Of a DNA stretch of 64,000 nucleotides, positions 17,155 through 27,000 are shown in pieces; the first letter of the stretch is position 1; the number at the start of each line of letters is the position of its first letter. Both the position numbers and the translations under genes were made by a program. Source of the stretch: G942493375 sp942493375 (GTDB lineage Bacteria; Armatimonadota; UBA5829); contig OW818698.1 in NCBI GenBank assembly GCA_942493375.1, forward strand, positions 2,604,001 through 2,668,000. The letters are read 5' to 3'. Under the pieces are notes generated by a model that was not told the origin of the DNA, made no database searches, and saw only the letters and a list, made by a program, of their open reading frames with translations.

Positions 17155-19479
17155 CTAAAACTTGAGAACCAAATTCTGCTCTATGTCCCTTTTGCGGCTT
17201 TTCAGACTAATCCGCCATATCAAGTTCTCTTCCAGGCTGATGCTGGCTTCATCCATGCCGACATAACTCTCAATTTCCAGTGCTTTATCGCTGACAACAT
17301 ACAGATTGCCATTGGTTGCTCCGCCGCAATTGAGGTCAATGATCAAACTTTCATCTGTCTTTCGGATGGATTTTACCTCCGAAGCTCCCATTGATATGTG
17401 CAGGTCGGAACCTACCAGCGTTGGACCGTTTTCAACTGTTGTAAGCCTTAGGAGCATGCATGAGTGAGATGGAAGTTGCTTTGCAACATATGACTTGTCG
17501 ATAATGCCAAGATACTTGCCATCCCAGAATGACCAGGCGTGGAATTTCTCGCCCAGTGCAGATATTCCCGGGAAGTCCAGTGAGACATCGGCAGGTTCTT
17601 CATCCGGATTGTAGAGCAGCACACTGGCGAAGTCCTGCCAGGCTCTGTGTGCGATGAAACCAAAACGGCGGTGGTTCAGGTCCATTCCCGGATGTAGTGA
17701 TACAGCTTTTTCCGGAGCCTGAGGGGTGAGGATCTCCCACATCCTGAAAGCATCTTCATTCTGGTATTCAGGATGATGGAATGGGTCAGATATGAATATC
17801 GCTCCACCAAGTAATCCCACCATACTGTGCCAGGTGTGGAGTTCCTCCATTGTGAGCTTATCAATTGGCATCGTATACGTGACATCCGGATCGTTGGTAT
17901 ACCAGATCTGGTTGAAATGTGCAGTGGCACCTGTCACCCGGACGGCTTCACGGATGCAGCACGGGTTCGGTGCGTCCCACATCGGGCATGAATCCGGCCC
18001 GATCCTCACGGAATCTGCAAAACCAAGTGGACCCCTGCTAATTCCTATTGTAGATGCCATCAGGTAGGAGTCTTCTCCGATCTCCTCGCGGAACATCCGA
18101 TACAGATCACGGAAAGCCTGCAGACGGGTCTTTTTGGGGTTGTTCCAGCGGGTCTCGGCACTCAAATAGTTGAAGTCAATCTTAAAATATCTGAAACCCT
18201 CTTCGTACTTTCTCCTCATAATGCGACGCATGAAAGTCATAGCTCCAGGATGGGTCGGGTCTATCCAGCTCGATTTATCACCCCAGAATATGGATTCATT
18301 TTCAAGGGTACCATCGGCTTTGCGCTGGAACCAGTCCGGATGCACATCGTGAATTGGTCCGGACTCACACGTATAGTGCGGTCCCCCAACCTGATTGTGC
18401 ACTGCCTGCGGAGCAAGCCATATTCCAGGAGTTGCATCAGCCTTTTTTACGGCGTGAATAAAAGGCGCAATACCGTCCGGAAAAGTATCATTGTAATCCC
18501 AGTTGCCGGCCTGCCATTGGTACCCATCATCAATCTGAATCTTCTGGAAATGCAGCCGGTCTTCATATTTCAAACCTGCTTTAGCAAGCCCAAGGACTTC
18601 CTCTGCTGTAACTTTATTGTATATCCAATACCAACTGCACCAGCCGTTTGGCTCTTTCAGATGTGTCCGTGAACCTGCATTTGCAGCTGTCCAGCGAATA
18701 ATCTTCGGTAAAGCCATATCGTAAGGCCCACAGATAAATGCGACCGTTTCAGAATCCCTGCTCTCACCCGGGTCAACCAGGATATCACTCATCTGGCAGA
18801 TCACTTCCAGACCGCAGCTATCGGCTATCCACCAGTCGAATGCCACATCAGCTGTAACCCCAACTGCTCCCATTACAATCCCGCGTTGTCCCTGGTCGGT
18901 ATACAAGGTTACATAGTCCGAACAACTCCGCCAGTGACCGTCATTGGACTTTTCATCTTCAGGGAATGATTCAGGAAGAGGCCAGCCTACACCCTCCAGG
19001 AACGCCTTAGTACGCTCATTTCTGCTCTTGTGGACAAAAGTAAGGTCAGCAGCTTCAGCCGCTTGCTGTGGAGCCATAAGCGTCCAATCGCAGTAGTCAC
19101 CTTCGATTTTCACCCCATCCTTATCGGTCTTTAGCAAATATACACTGCGAAGCCGAACAGGACTAGAAGAATAATTATGGAATGTAGATGTCAAAAACAC
19201 TCCCGCACAGTCCAGGAGCTTGCCAACTACATAAACAAACCCAAACCCACCCTCATCGGTAAAACTATACAGAGTACAGCAGGCAGTTCCGGAGGGAGTA
19301 TTTTGTATATACTCAGTCTTCGAGTCCGCTTCCCCAAAATAGATATCATTAGGAACCTCGTCCTCCCCCAGGAGAACAGTAATCCCAATAGCAGCATTCT
19401 TTACAGAAAACAGACCAAAATCAAGGGATAACAAACCCTCAGAAAGAGAATAATCGCATCGTGGAAGTATAGTCATCAT
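17155..19479 (-). CDS. Alpha-galactosidase (GH36 type)
   Basis: A 774-residue protein with the three-part GH36 layout: N-terminal beta-supersandwich (about 1-265), (beta/alpha)8 barrel (about 270-590) and C-terminal beta-domain. 'WCSWYWIYNKV' near residue 279 is the typical barrel start, 'QIDDGYQ' the substrate-binding strand, 'YFKIDFNYL' carries the probable nucleophile Asp near 434, and 'RIGPDSCPMWD' carries the probable acid/base Asp near 494. The enzyme would release terminal alpha-galactose with retention. No signal peptide, so it probably works in the cytoplasm on imported oligosaccharides. AGAGGTTT precedes the ATG. The 5' leader contains a 10-bp inverted repeat (19554-19615). GH36 is clear; raffinose-synthase-like side activities cannot be excluded. 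Confidence 0.85.
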   Translation of the reverse strand: MMTILPRCDYSLSEGLLSLDFGLFSVKNAAIGITVLLGEDEVPNDIYFGEADSKTEYIQNTPSGTACCTLYSFTDEGGFGFVYVVGKLLDCAGVFLTSTFHNYSSSPVRLRSVYLLKTDKDGVKIEGDYCDWTLMAPQQAAEAADLTFVHKSRNERTKAFLEGVGWPLPESFPEDEKSNDGHWRSCSDYVTLYTDQGQRGIVMGAVGVTADVAFDWWIADSCGLEVICQMSDILVDPGESRDSETVAFICGPYDMALPKIIRWTAANAGSRTHLKEPNGWCSWYWIYNKVTAEEVLGLAKAGLKYEDRLHFQKIQIDDGYQWQAGNWDYNDTFPDGIAPFIHAVKKADATPGIWLAPQAVHNQVGGPHYTCESGPIHDVHPDWFQRKADGTLENESIFWGDKSSWIDPTHPGAMTFMRRIMRRKYEEGFRYFKIDFNYLSAETRWNNPKKTRLQAFRDLYRMFREEIGEDSYLMASTIGISRGPLGFADSVRIGPDSCPMWDAPNPCCIREAVRVTGATAHFNQIWYTNDPDVTYTMPIDKLTMEELHTWHSMVGLLGGAIFISDPFHHPEYQNEDAFRMWEILTPQAPEKAVSLHPGMDLNHRRFGFIAHRAWQDFASVLLYNPDEEPADVSLDFPGISALGEKFHAWSFWDGKYLGIIDKSYVAKQLPSHSCMLLRLTTVENGPTLVGSDLHISMGASEVKSIRKTDESLIIDLNCGGATNGNLYVVSDKALEIESYVGMDEASISLEENLIWRISLKSRKRDIEQNLVLKF

Positions 19480-19553
19480 AAACCTCTAGAGAAGTATTAA
19501 AATAAGTGCAAAGCATTCACAGGGTGAATTCGACACAAACACAGATATACCTT

Positions 19554-19615
19554 CGTAGAAAGGCTCATTTGCTGATTGTACCATTGTTGGAAATCAAGGA
19601 GGTGTCCTTTCTACG
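19554..19615 (-). other. Inverted repeat in the alpha-galactosidase leader
   Basis: CGTAGAAAGG (19554-19563) and CCTTTCTACG (19606-19615) form a perfect 10-bp stem around a 42-base loop, 75 bases before the alpha-galactosidase start. On the minus strand the loop holds ACACCTCC, which could pair with a ribosome site. No known riboswitch was recognised. Confidence 0.4.
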
Positions 19616-19658
19616 GATTGGCTATAGTGGTAAATGGTAAAGCTACCTGAATCCCATT

Positions 19659-20141
19659 TCAATCATAGACAGGGATAAGGAAATAATGGCTTGCAATCAT
19701 CCATATCAGTATATTCACAACGAAAAACGCGCCGCTTATGAGTATTCGCACGCCGATCCCTTTAGGTTTGTATGTACATATACAATTCTGAATGATTAAT
19801 ACTCCGATGGTCGAAAAAAGAACCATAGGTAGCCCGATCATATATGAGAGTGTCCACAACCTTATTGCGATGGCAATAGTAACAGATGCAGCAGCAATAG
19901 ATGGAATCAAGAATCTAGCCAATCTTGGTTCGGGAGAGAAGAGTATTAACCAACCAGATACATTCAGAGTCATCATCGTAGTTAATAATATGGGTTCAAT
20001 GAAATGTGGACTGAATCTGCTAAAATCGGCTTCCAGTAAGAACGCGCAAACAATAGCAAGAAGAGATATAATTGAGATAATACTAAAAGCAACGGCCTTT
20101 ATCCAGTTACTGGATGTAGTGGATTCATTTATGTTTTCCAT
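19659..20141 (-). CDS. Small integral membrane protein
   Basis: A 160-residue protein with about five hydrophobic segments (residues about 14-34, 47-66, 76-97, 100-120 and 130-155), preceded by a strong AGGAG site 4 bases before the ATG. There are no charged residues that would suggest a transporter mechanism and I recognise no family. It follows the sugar ABC permease gene by about 105 bases on the same strand and may be transcribed with it, but a functional link is not shown. Confidence 0.55.
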   Translation of the reverse strand: MENINESTTSSNWIKAVAFSIISIISLLAIVCAFLLEADFSRFSPHFIEPILLTTMMTLNVSGWLILFSPEPRLARFLIPSIAAASVTIAIAIRLWTLSYMIGLPMVLFSTIGVLIIQNCICTYKPKGIGVRILISGAFFVVNILIWMIASHYFLIPVYD

Positions 20142-20246
20142 TTTTCTCCTCTATGATATTTCTGGGCACTCTCACGATATACTTTATCATTCGTTTTCTC
20201 TATCTCCAGTTGCCAGGTTCCTTCCTGAAGTCTGAAGCCTCTCCCT

Positions 20247-21221
20247 TCACCCTTTCCTCTGCCTGAACTTATCCAGGGCTACTGCTGCCACAATGATTGC
20301 ACCGGTTACTATTTCCTGAACCCAGTTCGGGAGGCCCATTTGGGCACAGGCGAATCTGATTACTGTCATTATCAGGGCTCCAACTATGGTGCCGAATATA
20401 GAGCCTTCACCACCGGACAGGCTGCCTCCTCCGATTACAACTGCTGCGATCACGTCAAGTTCCAAACCCTGGGCTGCTGTTGGGTCTCCTACGGTCAGCC
20501 TGGAGAACTGCATCAGTCCAGCTAAGCCAGCAAAGGCACCGGCTAGAGCGTAGACTATTATTTTGACGCGGTCTATTGGGACTCCGCACAGGCTGGCAGT
20601 CTGTTCGTTTGAACCTATTGCAAAAGTGTGCTTGCCAAGCTTGGTGTAACGCAGGACAATAGCTATCACGAACGCCAGAATTATCAGTAACCAGACACCA
20701 GCAGGCACTATCATCCATTTCTGGTCGGGACTTAACGTCGCCAGCAGGTTGTTGAGCCAGGTGATGGGAGCGTCTACTTTCTGTTCATTTGCCAGGCCTT
20801 TGGCTATACCCCGCACACCCAGAAGAGTTCCCAACGTAACTACAAAAGGGACTACCTTTATCTTGGTTATTACCAGGCCATTGAACGCTCCGCACACTGC
20901 TCCGGCTGCAACTCCCATCAACGCAGCCAGCACAGGATTCATCCCCTTAGCGAGCATCAGAGCAATCACAACAGTGCTCAGGGCTATTGTTGATCCAACC
21001 GAAAGGTCGATACCTCCCAGTATGATTATCATCGTCATCCCCAGAGCAGCAATACCTACTACAGTTGTCTGCCGGGCAATAGTCTCCATGTTACGAACAC
21101 TTGCAAACCCTTCAGGTCCCCAGATAGCGAAGGCTGCATAAATAACTACAAGCCCAAGCAATGGCCCTAACCTGTTGAGCCAATATAAAGCCTTGATGAA
21201 GATAGCGTTCTTTGTATTCAA
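20247..21221 (-). CDS. Sugar ABC transporter permease (RbsC/AraH family)
   Basis: A 324-residue polytopic membrane protein with 8-10 hydrophobic segments. Family features include 'GGIDLSVGS' near residue 70 and 'AVVIGGGSLSGGEGSIFGTIVGAL' near 265, both typical of the ribose/xylose/galactose BPD-type permease family (Pfam BPD_transp_2). It would form the membrane channel, probably as a dimer, with the ATPase encoded just upstream. The start is a TTG at 21221; the GGAGG ribosome site lies inside the end of the ATPase gene, whose stop codon is only 3 bases before, so translation is probably coupled. Confidence 0.88.
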   Translation of the reverse strand: MNTKNAIFIKALYWLNRLGPLLGLVVIYAAFAIWGPEGFASVRNMETIARQTTVVGIAALGMTMIIILGGIDLSVGSTIALSTVVIALMLAKGMNPVLAALMGVAAGAVCGAFNGLVITKIKVVPFVVTLGTLLGVRGIAKGLANEQKVDAPITWLNNLLATLSPDQKWMIVPAGVWLLIILAFVIAIVLRYTKLGKHTFAIGSNEQTASLCGVPIDRVKIIVYALAGAFAGLAGLMQFSRLTVGDPTAAQGLELDVIAAVVIGGGSLSGGEGSIFGTIVGALIMTVIRFACAQMGLPNWVQEIVTGAIIVAAVALDKFRQRKG

Positions 21222-21224
21222 TAT

Positions 21225-22745
21225 TTATGATCCTCCAGCGCCGGAAGCTTCGAGCATAAGGTCGTGTTCACTCAACTCCGAAACAGGTCTCGCAGGCCCC
21301 AAATGGCCTTTACACATGACTGCCACCCGGTCACATATCCCCAAAAGCTCTGACATATAACTGCTGACAACCAATACCGCCCGGGGTTTATCGTTGGTTG
21401 GTGATACTAACCCATCAATGATTTCATATATAAGGGCTTTACTTGCAACATCTATACCCCTGGTAGGCTCATCCAGCAACAGCACATCGACATTGTGATA
21501 GAGCAACCTTGCCAGTGCAACCTTCTGCTGGTTTCCTCCCGAAAGCTCCATTACTCTCTGATATGGAGTCCTGCAGCGTATGTCCAGTTCCTTGACCCAG
21601 ATACCGGCCTTCTTTGCCTGTATTTTTGGGTTGATAAGTCCCACTGGTCCTAAGCCGCTCAAATCGGAGAGTGTAATGTTGTCTGAAATACTCATCGTCA
21701 GGGCGAGGCCTTCATCCTTGCGGTCTTCACTCAGCATGCCTACACCATGCGCCCATCTGGATGCCGGACTGCCTTGCCCTGCATAGGCCCCTACTCTGAT
21801 CTTGCCCGACTTGACTACATCCAATCCGAATACACTGCGAAAGAGCTCCGTCCGTCCAGCGCCAACTAACCCCGCAATCCCAAAAACCTCACCGCTTCTG
21901 AGATCAAGACTTGCAGATACCGGTTTCACTTTACCACTCAGGTTTTCTATATGTAATACAATCTCACCAGGTGATCTTTCAGTCTTTGGATACAACTGGT
22001 CAACCTGCCTGCCGATCATCTGAGTAACCAGGTCATCTGCAGTTGTCCCGGATATAAGACCTTCCCCAACCACCTGCCCATCTCTCAGAACAGTATAAGT
22101 ATCTGCTATCTGAAGGACTTCCTCGAGGAAATGAGATATATAGACAATGGCATAGTCCTGGGATCTCAAGGTGCGGATCAACTCAAAGAGTCTGTCGACA
22201 TCCTCACGGGAAAGGCTGCTGGTAGGTTCATCCAACACCAGGACTTTACAACCGAATGCCAGAGCCCGGGCAATTTCAACAACCTGCTGGTCTGCAACAG
22301 AGAGGTTCCTGACTTTAGTATCCGGATTGATCTCCGGGTGTCCCATCTGTTTCAGAGCATTTGATGCTGACTGCTTAGCTCTCTTCCCATTGATTAATCC
22401 GAATCTGGTTGGTTCAACTCCAAGAGCAATGTTTTCGGTAACTGTAAGGTGGGGGGCCATGGAGAGTTCCTGATAGATCATCGCTACCCCGGATTGCCGG
22501 GCATGGTGAGTATTGCGAGGTGTAAAAGGCTGTCCAGCCAAAGATATATCCCCGGAGTCAGGATTGATAGCGCCTGAGAGCACTTTCATTAACGTACTCT
22601 TCCCAGCTCCATTCTCCCCCACGAGCGCACGGACTTCCCCAGCGCGAACGGATATACTGACCCCATCCAAAGCCTTAGTAGCCCCAAAAGCCTTAGAAAC
22701 AGCCCGCATTTCGAGTAGTGGATTTTCAGTCATGTTTTGTTGCAC
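21225..22745 (-). CDS. Sugar ABC transporter ATPase (RbsA/MglA family), double nucleotide-binding domain
   Basis: A 506-residue protein with two ABC domains. The first has Walker A 'GENGAGKST' and a degenerate-signature region with 'VLDEPTSSLS' (Walker B); the second has 'GLVGAGRTELFRSVFG', signature 'LSGGNQQKV' and 'LLLDEPTRGIDVASK'. This tandem arrangement is diagnostic of the RbsA/MglA/XylG group that powers import of pentoses or hexoses. The partner permease follows directly. The binding protein gene is about 4.4 kb upstream on the same strand. The start at a GTG (22745) or an ATG four codons later is uncertain because neither has a strong ribosome site. Confidence 0.88.
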   Translation of the reverse strand: MQQNMTENPLLEMRAVSKAFGATKALDGVSISVRAGEVRALVGENGAGKSTLMKVLSGAINPDSGDISLAGQPFTPRNTHHARQSGVAMIYQELSMAPHLTVTENIALGVEPTRFGLINGKRAKQSASNALKQMGHPEINPDTKVRNLSVADQQVVEIARALAFGCKVLVLDEPTSSLSREDVDRLFELIRTLRSQDYAIVYISHFLEEVLQIADTYTVLRDGQVVGEGLISGTTADDLVTQMIGRQVDQLYPKTERSPGEIVLHIENLSGKVKPVSASLDLRSGEVFGIAGLVGAGRTELFRSVFGLDVVKSGKIRVGAYAGQGSPASRWAHGVGMLSEDRKDEGLALTMSISDNITLSDLSGLGPVGLINPKIQAKKAGIWVKELDIRCRTPYQRVMELSGGNQQKVALARLLYHNVDVLLLDEPTRGIDVASKALIYEIIDGLVSPTNDKPRAVLVVSSYMSELLGICDRVAVMCKGHLGPARPVSELSEHDLMLEASGAGGS

Positions 22746-22869
22746 CGTTTTTTTGGAAGTCAGAAGACAGTAGTCAGAAGTCAGAATAAATGTATACGAT
22801 CACTTAACATTTACTCTCGAAAATGTATACCCTCAGATAGCTAAACACACGATATACCGCCTCAGCATT

Positions 22870-23019
<150 letters not shown>

Positions 23020-23052
23020 ACAATTATGTCACATTCCTGCCTGATACAAAAA

Positions 23053-24234
23053 CTAAAGTCTTGTAACCTCGAATGATGTTGCGTGGATCCATTCGTCTAC
23101 TGGCGGTGGGTACGGCCAGTGGTTGCCATAATGATATATCGATATTATCCTGCCGTCCGGGAGTTCTTTCAGTATAGGATAATGGTTTGGGCCGGAATGC
23201 TGCGGATCAGAAATACATCCGGTTTGGCTCCATGTCTGTCCATTATCAACGCTGAAGTTGTATTGCTGACCGGAACCGGTACATATTAGAATATTATCGC
23301 TTGTTCGCAGCAAGGCCGGAAATCCACGGAATCCCATGTTGGTCAGTTGATGTTCACCTGGTTGCCAGCCTGATGAAGTCTTCTTTACAACCAACTGCCC
23401 GCAGTTCATATATAAACCATCATCTGCCGGACGGGTGAGATTCGCATGCCGGAGGACAACCAGTATATCACCGTTTTCCAACTCAACCGCCTCAGGCTCA
23501 TCCTGCGACATAGTCTTGATACCACTGATCAGAAGAAGAGGCTCAGACCAGCTCTTTCCGCCATCGTATGAGAAGAACATAAAGGCATCAGTCTGCGGAT
23601 TCGGATTGTCCATATCAAAACAACCGTATGCAGGAAGCACAATCGTTCCATCTCGCAACTGCTTTGGATGACACCAGAATGACTGGATTTTACTCGAGTC
23701 ATTCAACACAACCAGTTCGGACCAGGTTTCACCTTCATCATCCGAACGCCAGACCATAGTGCGTCCGACATTGTCATAGTCATTCTTATCATAATCCCAG
23801 CCGCCCCAAACACCGCCAACACCTAGCAGCGTACCGTCTTGCAAGAGCAAATAATCATCAGGCTGCGGAAAATAATGGTCGGAGCAATCCAGCGTTTTAT
23901 ATGATTCCCATGTTTGGCCATTGTCTTTAGATTCACACCAACGGTATATTCGCTGGAGTCCAGCTTCTTTCAACTTTTGGGGAGAGGCGTATTCGTGGCT
24001 GTATGAAGGCTCCATATCGGTTGATCCGCCGGTAATCTCGGTAAACCCAGCTCGAAGATAACCGTTCCTGGTAAACCAGGTCCTGACCCAGGATACCCAG
24101 AACGGAGCTGCAGCATTGCAGTAGACCTGATGATGCTCTACATGGCTGATCTGCACTGGAAGCATCACCTCACCAATACCATCAACAGCTGTCAGCCTGT
24201 TTCCATAATTCAAATCAGGACGATCTTCTGCCAT
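23053..24234 (-). CDS. Sialidase-like (BNR/Asp-box) protein
   Basis: A 393-residue protein forming a probable six-bladed beta-propeller. Four Asp-boxes are visible: SKDNGQTW near residue 100, SDDEGETW near 163, SYDGGKSW near 221 and SVDNGQTW near 325. These occur in GH33 sialidases and related propellers. No signal peptide is present, so it is probably cytoplasmic. I do not see a convincing full set of sialidase catalytic residues (Arg triad, Tyr/Glu pair), so the substrate may be another acidic or neutral sugar. AAGGAG lies 6 bases before the ATG. Its neighbours are an ABC sugar importer and a broken lipoprotein gene. Confidence 0.7.
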   Translation of the reverse strand: MAEDRPDLNYGNRLTAVDGIGEVMLPVQISHVEHHQVYCNAAAPFWVSWVRTWFTRNGYLRAGFTEITGGSTDMEPSYSHEYASPQKLKEAGLQRIYRWCESKDNGQTWESYKTLDCSDHYFPQPDDYLLLQDGTLLGVGGVWGGWDYDKNDYDNVGRTMVWRSDDEGETWSELVVLNDSSKIQSFWCHPKQLRDGTIVLPAYGCFDMDNPNPQTDAFMFFSYDGGKSWSEPLLLISGIKTMSQDEPEAVELENGDILVVLRHANLTRPADDGLYMNCGQLVVKKTSSGWQPGEHQLTNMGFRGFPALLRTSDNILICTGSGQQYNFSVDNGQTWSQTGCISDPQHSGPNHYPILKELPDGRIISIYHYGNHWPYPPPVDEWIHATSFEVTRL

Positions 24235-24336
24235 CCGAATCTCCTTCTACCTTCAACATTACCCAGATTATACTACTAACTGAGGGATTGGTAGAAGGTA
24301 TGATGTAATTGAACACAAACAATCAGTAGTTTATTC

Positions 24337-24365
24337 TTGACAGAGATAATATTTGTATGTAAACT
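24337..24365 (+). promoter_or_regulatory. Sigma-70 type promoter before the broken lipoprotein gene
   Basis: TTGACA (24337-24342) and TAAACT (24360-24365) are separated by exactly 17 bases. Transcription would begin near 24372, giving a leader of about 220 bases before the gene at 24592. The 24235-24591 interval holds no gene I can support; a 63-codon open frame (24379-24570) begins only a few bases after the predicted start of transcription and looks spurious. Confidence 0.55.
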
Positions 24366-24591
24366 CTAGTCCAACAGATTGCGTGCTTATGTATACAAGA
24401 AGGCATTGAGGGCTGATGTTGATTTCTCAAAATTGCTCCAGTTCTATGTTTGTGTAGATAAGAACGGGAAATATTCGACGGTAGAATGCATGTATAAAGG
24501 TGCAGATGTCAAACCGCTTGTACAGTGGAATACGACTATGAAATGGACCTATCTGCCGAAATATGAATAGTGGGAGCAGGCAATAAACAAG

Positions 24592-25552
24592 ATGCTGAAG
24601 AAAGTCATTTCAGGGATTGTAATACTCATTATTATGGGATGTACGCAAATTTCCCATTCGGCAACTGGAATCAAAACCACTCCGATAAATGGGTTGAAAT
24701 ACTTTGGATTTGCTGCTATCGATTGCGGATGGCACGATCCAAATGATAATACCGGTAAAATCAACTATCTAGATGAAACATCCGGGTTTACCAACATCGG
24801 ACAGATGGGTGTCCTTTCCCTGGACGATTTACTTGCTAAGCGTATGGCAGCTTTTAAGAGGGCGAAAGTAAAAGCTCTGTTCCATATCGAGCCCCTTTTG
24901 TTCGACCGGGTCCAAGCAAACACCCCAAGCAAACACCCCAAGCAAAACGAAACTCTCTTTACGTCCGGACGCCGAAAAACTATTGGCATATTATGTAAAA
25001 CGTAATAAAACCGTTCTCACTCCGAACTATGTGGCAGCTCTATTCATTGTAGATGAACCTGTCTGGAATGGTCTTTCACTGGCAGATTTCACCAGCGCAT
25101 TGCTGATTGTGAAGAAATACCTGCCTAAAATCCCGACAGTAGCTATAGAAGCCTGGCCGGTAGTCTCTAAAATCATGGTGCCTAAAGAACTGGACTGGGT
25201 AGGATTCGATAGATACGATTCGGTCGATCCTGAACACGATCCGAAGTGGCTTGCCGACTTAAAAACCGTAAGTGCCGCTCGCACTCGTTCCGATCAAAAG
25301 ATAGTCATAATCGCCAGCACGCAGTGGCTGCCGTACTATAAGACCGATGCAAATATCAATCCGGAAGACATGGGCAGAATCGCAGAAAGCTATTACCGAA
25401 TCGCATCTAAAACGCCGGATGTAATAGCACTTGTAGCGTACATATGGCCGGGAGGTCTGGACACCCCGTCACATCTCGGCGCACGTAACCTGCCTCCAAA
25501 GGTGCAGCAAACGCTTCGGATGATCGGCAGGAGGATTACTGGGAAACGTTAG
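24592..25552 (+). pseudogene. Lipoprotein TIM-barrel-like gene broken by a 13-bp tandem duplication
   Basis: The first frame starts with a lipoprotein signal (MLKKVISGIVILIIMGC, Cys near residue 17) and runs to 25005; a second frame, 24983-25552, carries the rest. The break lies at a perfect 13-bp tandem duplication (24914-24926 and 24927-24939, unit AAGCAAACACCCC). Removing one copy joins the two frames into one protein of about 315 residues across '...Q-A-N-T-P-S-K-T-K-L-S-L-R-P-D-A-E...'. The restored protein has 'FIVDEPVWNGLS' (a candidate catalytic Asp-Glu) and 'WVGFDRYD', suggesting a TIM barrel of glycosidase type; family not recognised. It is either a recent pseudogene or a slipped-strand switch. 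A promoter lies at 24337-24365. Confidence 0.85.
24914..24939. repeat. 13-bp tandem duplication causing the frameshift
   Basis: Two perfect copies of AAGCAAACACCCC, followed by a partial third (AAGCAAAACG). One copy removed restores the reading frame. Confidence 0.95.
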
Positions 25553-25573
25553 TAGCAGTCGGTTATTATAAAG

Positions 25574-25900
25574 TCAATAAACAGTGACTGAAGCGTAACC
25601 GGAATGCTTGCCATATGACACAGATACGCTGTAGTTGCCAGACTTTTGTCCAGCTACAAATGTCGCAGAGAGTCCATTGGTTTGGTAAATCGATCCCCCA
25701 TCGGAAGTCCATTTAAGTCCCAGGCCGTCAATGGCTATGGTGGGGGAACTGGCGGATGAAACCTGGAACTCCTGAGATTCTCCTCTCCAGAGTGAGACAC
25801 TTGATGGAGATACCACAAGACCTGTCTGTTCTGATTTTAATCCGCCGCATCCACTAATCATTACTGCTAACAAAATACTGAAAAGCAATTTGGATCGCAT
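25574..25900 (-). CDS. Small lipoprotein with an Ig-like domain
   Basis: A 108-residue protein with a lipoprotein signal (MRSKLLFSILLAVMISGCGG; lipobox Cys near residue 18) after an AGAGGT site 7 bases from the ATG. The mature part (about 30-108) looks like a single bacterial Ig-like domain ('VVSPSSVSLWRGESQEFQVSS', 'SGNYSVSVSYG', 'GYASVTVY') of the Big_2 type. Such domains are binding or spacer modules; a free-standing one is unusual. Its stop is 22 bases from the end of the broken lipoprotein gene, in convergent orientation. It follows the URO-D gene on the same strand by 27 bases, so the two may be cotranscribed. Confidence 0.75.
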   Translation of the reverse strand: MRSKLLFSILLAVMISGCGGLKSEQTGLVVSPSSVSLWRGESQEFQVSSASSPTIAIDGLGLKWTSDGGSIYQTNGLSATFVAGQKSGNYSVSVSYGKHSGYASVTVY

Positions 25901-25927
25901 TTCAAATACCTCTACAACAGCACAAAT

Positions 25928-26953
25928 TCACTGTCCCGACATATGAATTGTCTCACAATAGGTTATCAGGTTTTCGAGCGGAACCTCCGGTCTGATCTGA
26001 CCGGCTCCACATTGCATCAGATGTCCACCACCCGATGATGCATCCCGAATACAATTCTGCACCGCAGCTACAACATCATCCCTGGTGCCCATTGCTAGAA
26101 TATTGTTATCTACATTGCCCACCAGGACCAGCTTGTCCCCATATTGCTCCTTTATACGTCCGATATCCATATTTCCGCAGGGCTCTACAGGGTCGATTCC
26201 ATCTATACCGGCTTCTACTATGTCGTCCAGAATTGAAGTTATATCACCGTCTGAGTGTAAAATACATTTGATACCGGCATCCTGCAAAGGCTGCATGATT
26301 AGCTTTATCCTGGGATAGAATTCCTGGCGAATGATATCCGGATTGATAAGTAATCCGTGCTTGCATGCAAGGTCTTCACACATCTGGACACACGGTCCTA
26401 TCTTGTGTTTTGCATAGACTTCGGCTCGGGCAATAGCCAGTTCGACACCTCTGTCCCAAAATCTGCGTAAAGCGTCCGGATTGGTATTCCAGGCTTCTTG
26501 AAAAACAACAAGTGTATCTTCATCGTAAGCTGGGATAAATCCAAACCCCAGTCCCTGGCTGACCCAGACAGTGTGTGGAGCAAAGAATTCTACTTCCTGT
26601 TGACAGGACTCGAAAAAACCGGCCTGTTCTCGCGCAATATCTGTTGGAGCATTTGCCTGCTCTTCCAGATCATTCAAACTTCGCCATAGAGTCTGGGTTG
26701 ACCAATATGTATCTCCAGCAATGACCCGCCCGTCATCTACGGTGACTCCCCCACTCTCGGGTGGATACATTGCCATATAGGTCATGTCGATTCCAAGTTC
26801 TCTATACGCTATACTGGCTTGAATCTCCCATTTTTCTTCTCCAGGAGCAAAGAAGTCATATGCTTCCTTGTGTTCAAGAGCTTCCCAAATAGGAGTGTGG
26901 TCCGGCTGCACATGGTTAAGTGCACAAACGCAGCGTTCCAGTGGAGTCATCAT
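25928..26953 (-). CDS. Uroporphyrinogen decarboxylase (URO-D) family protein
   Basis: About 341 residues with the URO-D family TIM barrel: the N-terminus MMTPLERCVCALNHVQPDHTP is the standard family opening, followed by 'CEDLACKHGLLINPD', 'CILHSDGDITSILDDIVEAGIDGIDPVEP' and 'LVGNVDNNILAMGTRDD'. The missing arginine cluster and anaerobic-type motifs are typical of the MtaA/CmuA-like branch rather than HemE, so the role is probably methyl transfer or an unknown decarboxylation. I take the ATG at 26953 (or 26950); a TTG at 26980 is possible but lacks a ribosome site. It lies between the binding-protein gene and the lipoprotein gene, inside the sugar transporter region, which suggests a role in using the imported compound. 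Confidence 0.75.
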   Translation of the reverse strand: MMTPLERCVCALNHVQPDHTPIWEALEHKEAYDFFAPGEEKWEIQASIAYRELGIDMTYMAMYPPESGGVTVDDGRVIAGDTYWSTQTLWRSLNDLEEQANAPTDIAREQAGFFESCQQEVEFFAPHTVWVSQGLGFGFIPAYDEDTLVVFQEAWNTNPDALRRFWDRGVELAIARAEVYAKHKIGPCVQMCEDLACKHGLLINPDIIRQEFYPRIKLIMQPLQDAGIKCILHSDGDITSILDDIVEAGIDGIDPVEPCGNMDIGRIKEQYGDKLVLVGNVDNNILAMGTRDDVVAAVQNCIRDASSGGGHLMQCGAGQIRPEVPLENLITYCETIHMSGQ

Positions 26954-27000
26954 ATCAGCATACCCGCAAATCGAAGCCAAGAGAAAGAATCAATGATCAC

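Noticed and set aside
24379..24570. A 63-codon open frame with a TTG start
   Set aside because: It begins within a few bases of the predicted transcription start, has no ribosome site and no recognisable family. It is more likely leader RNA of the broken lipoprotein gene.
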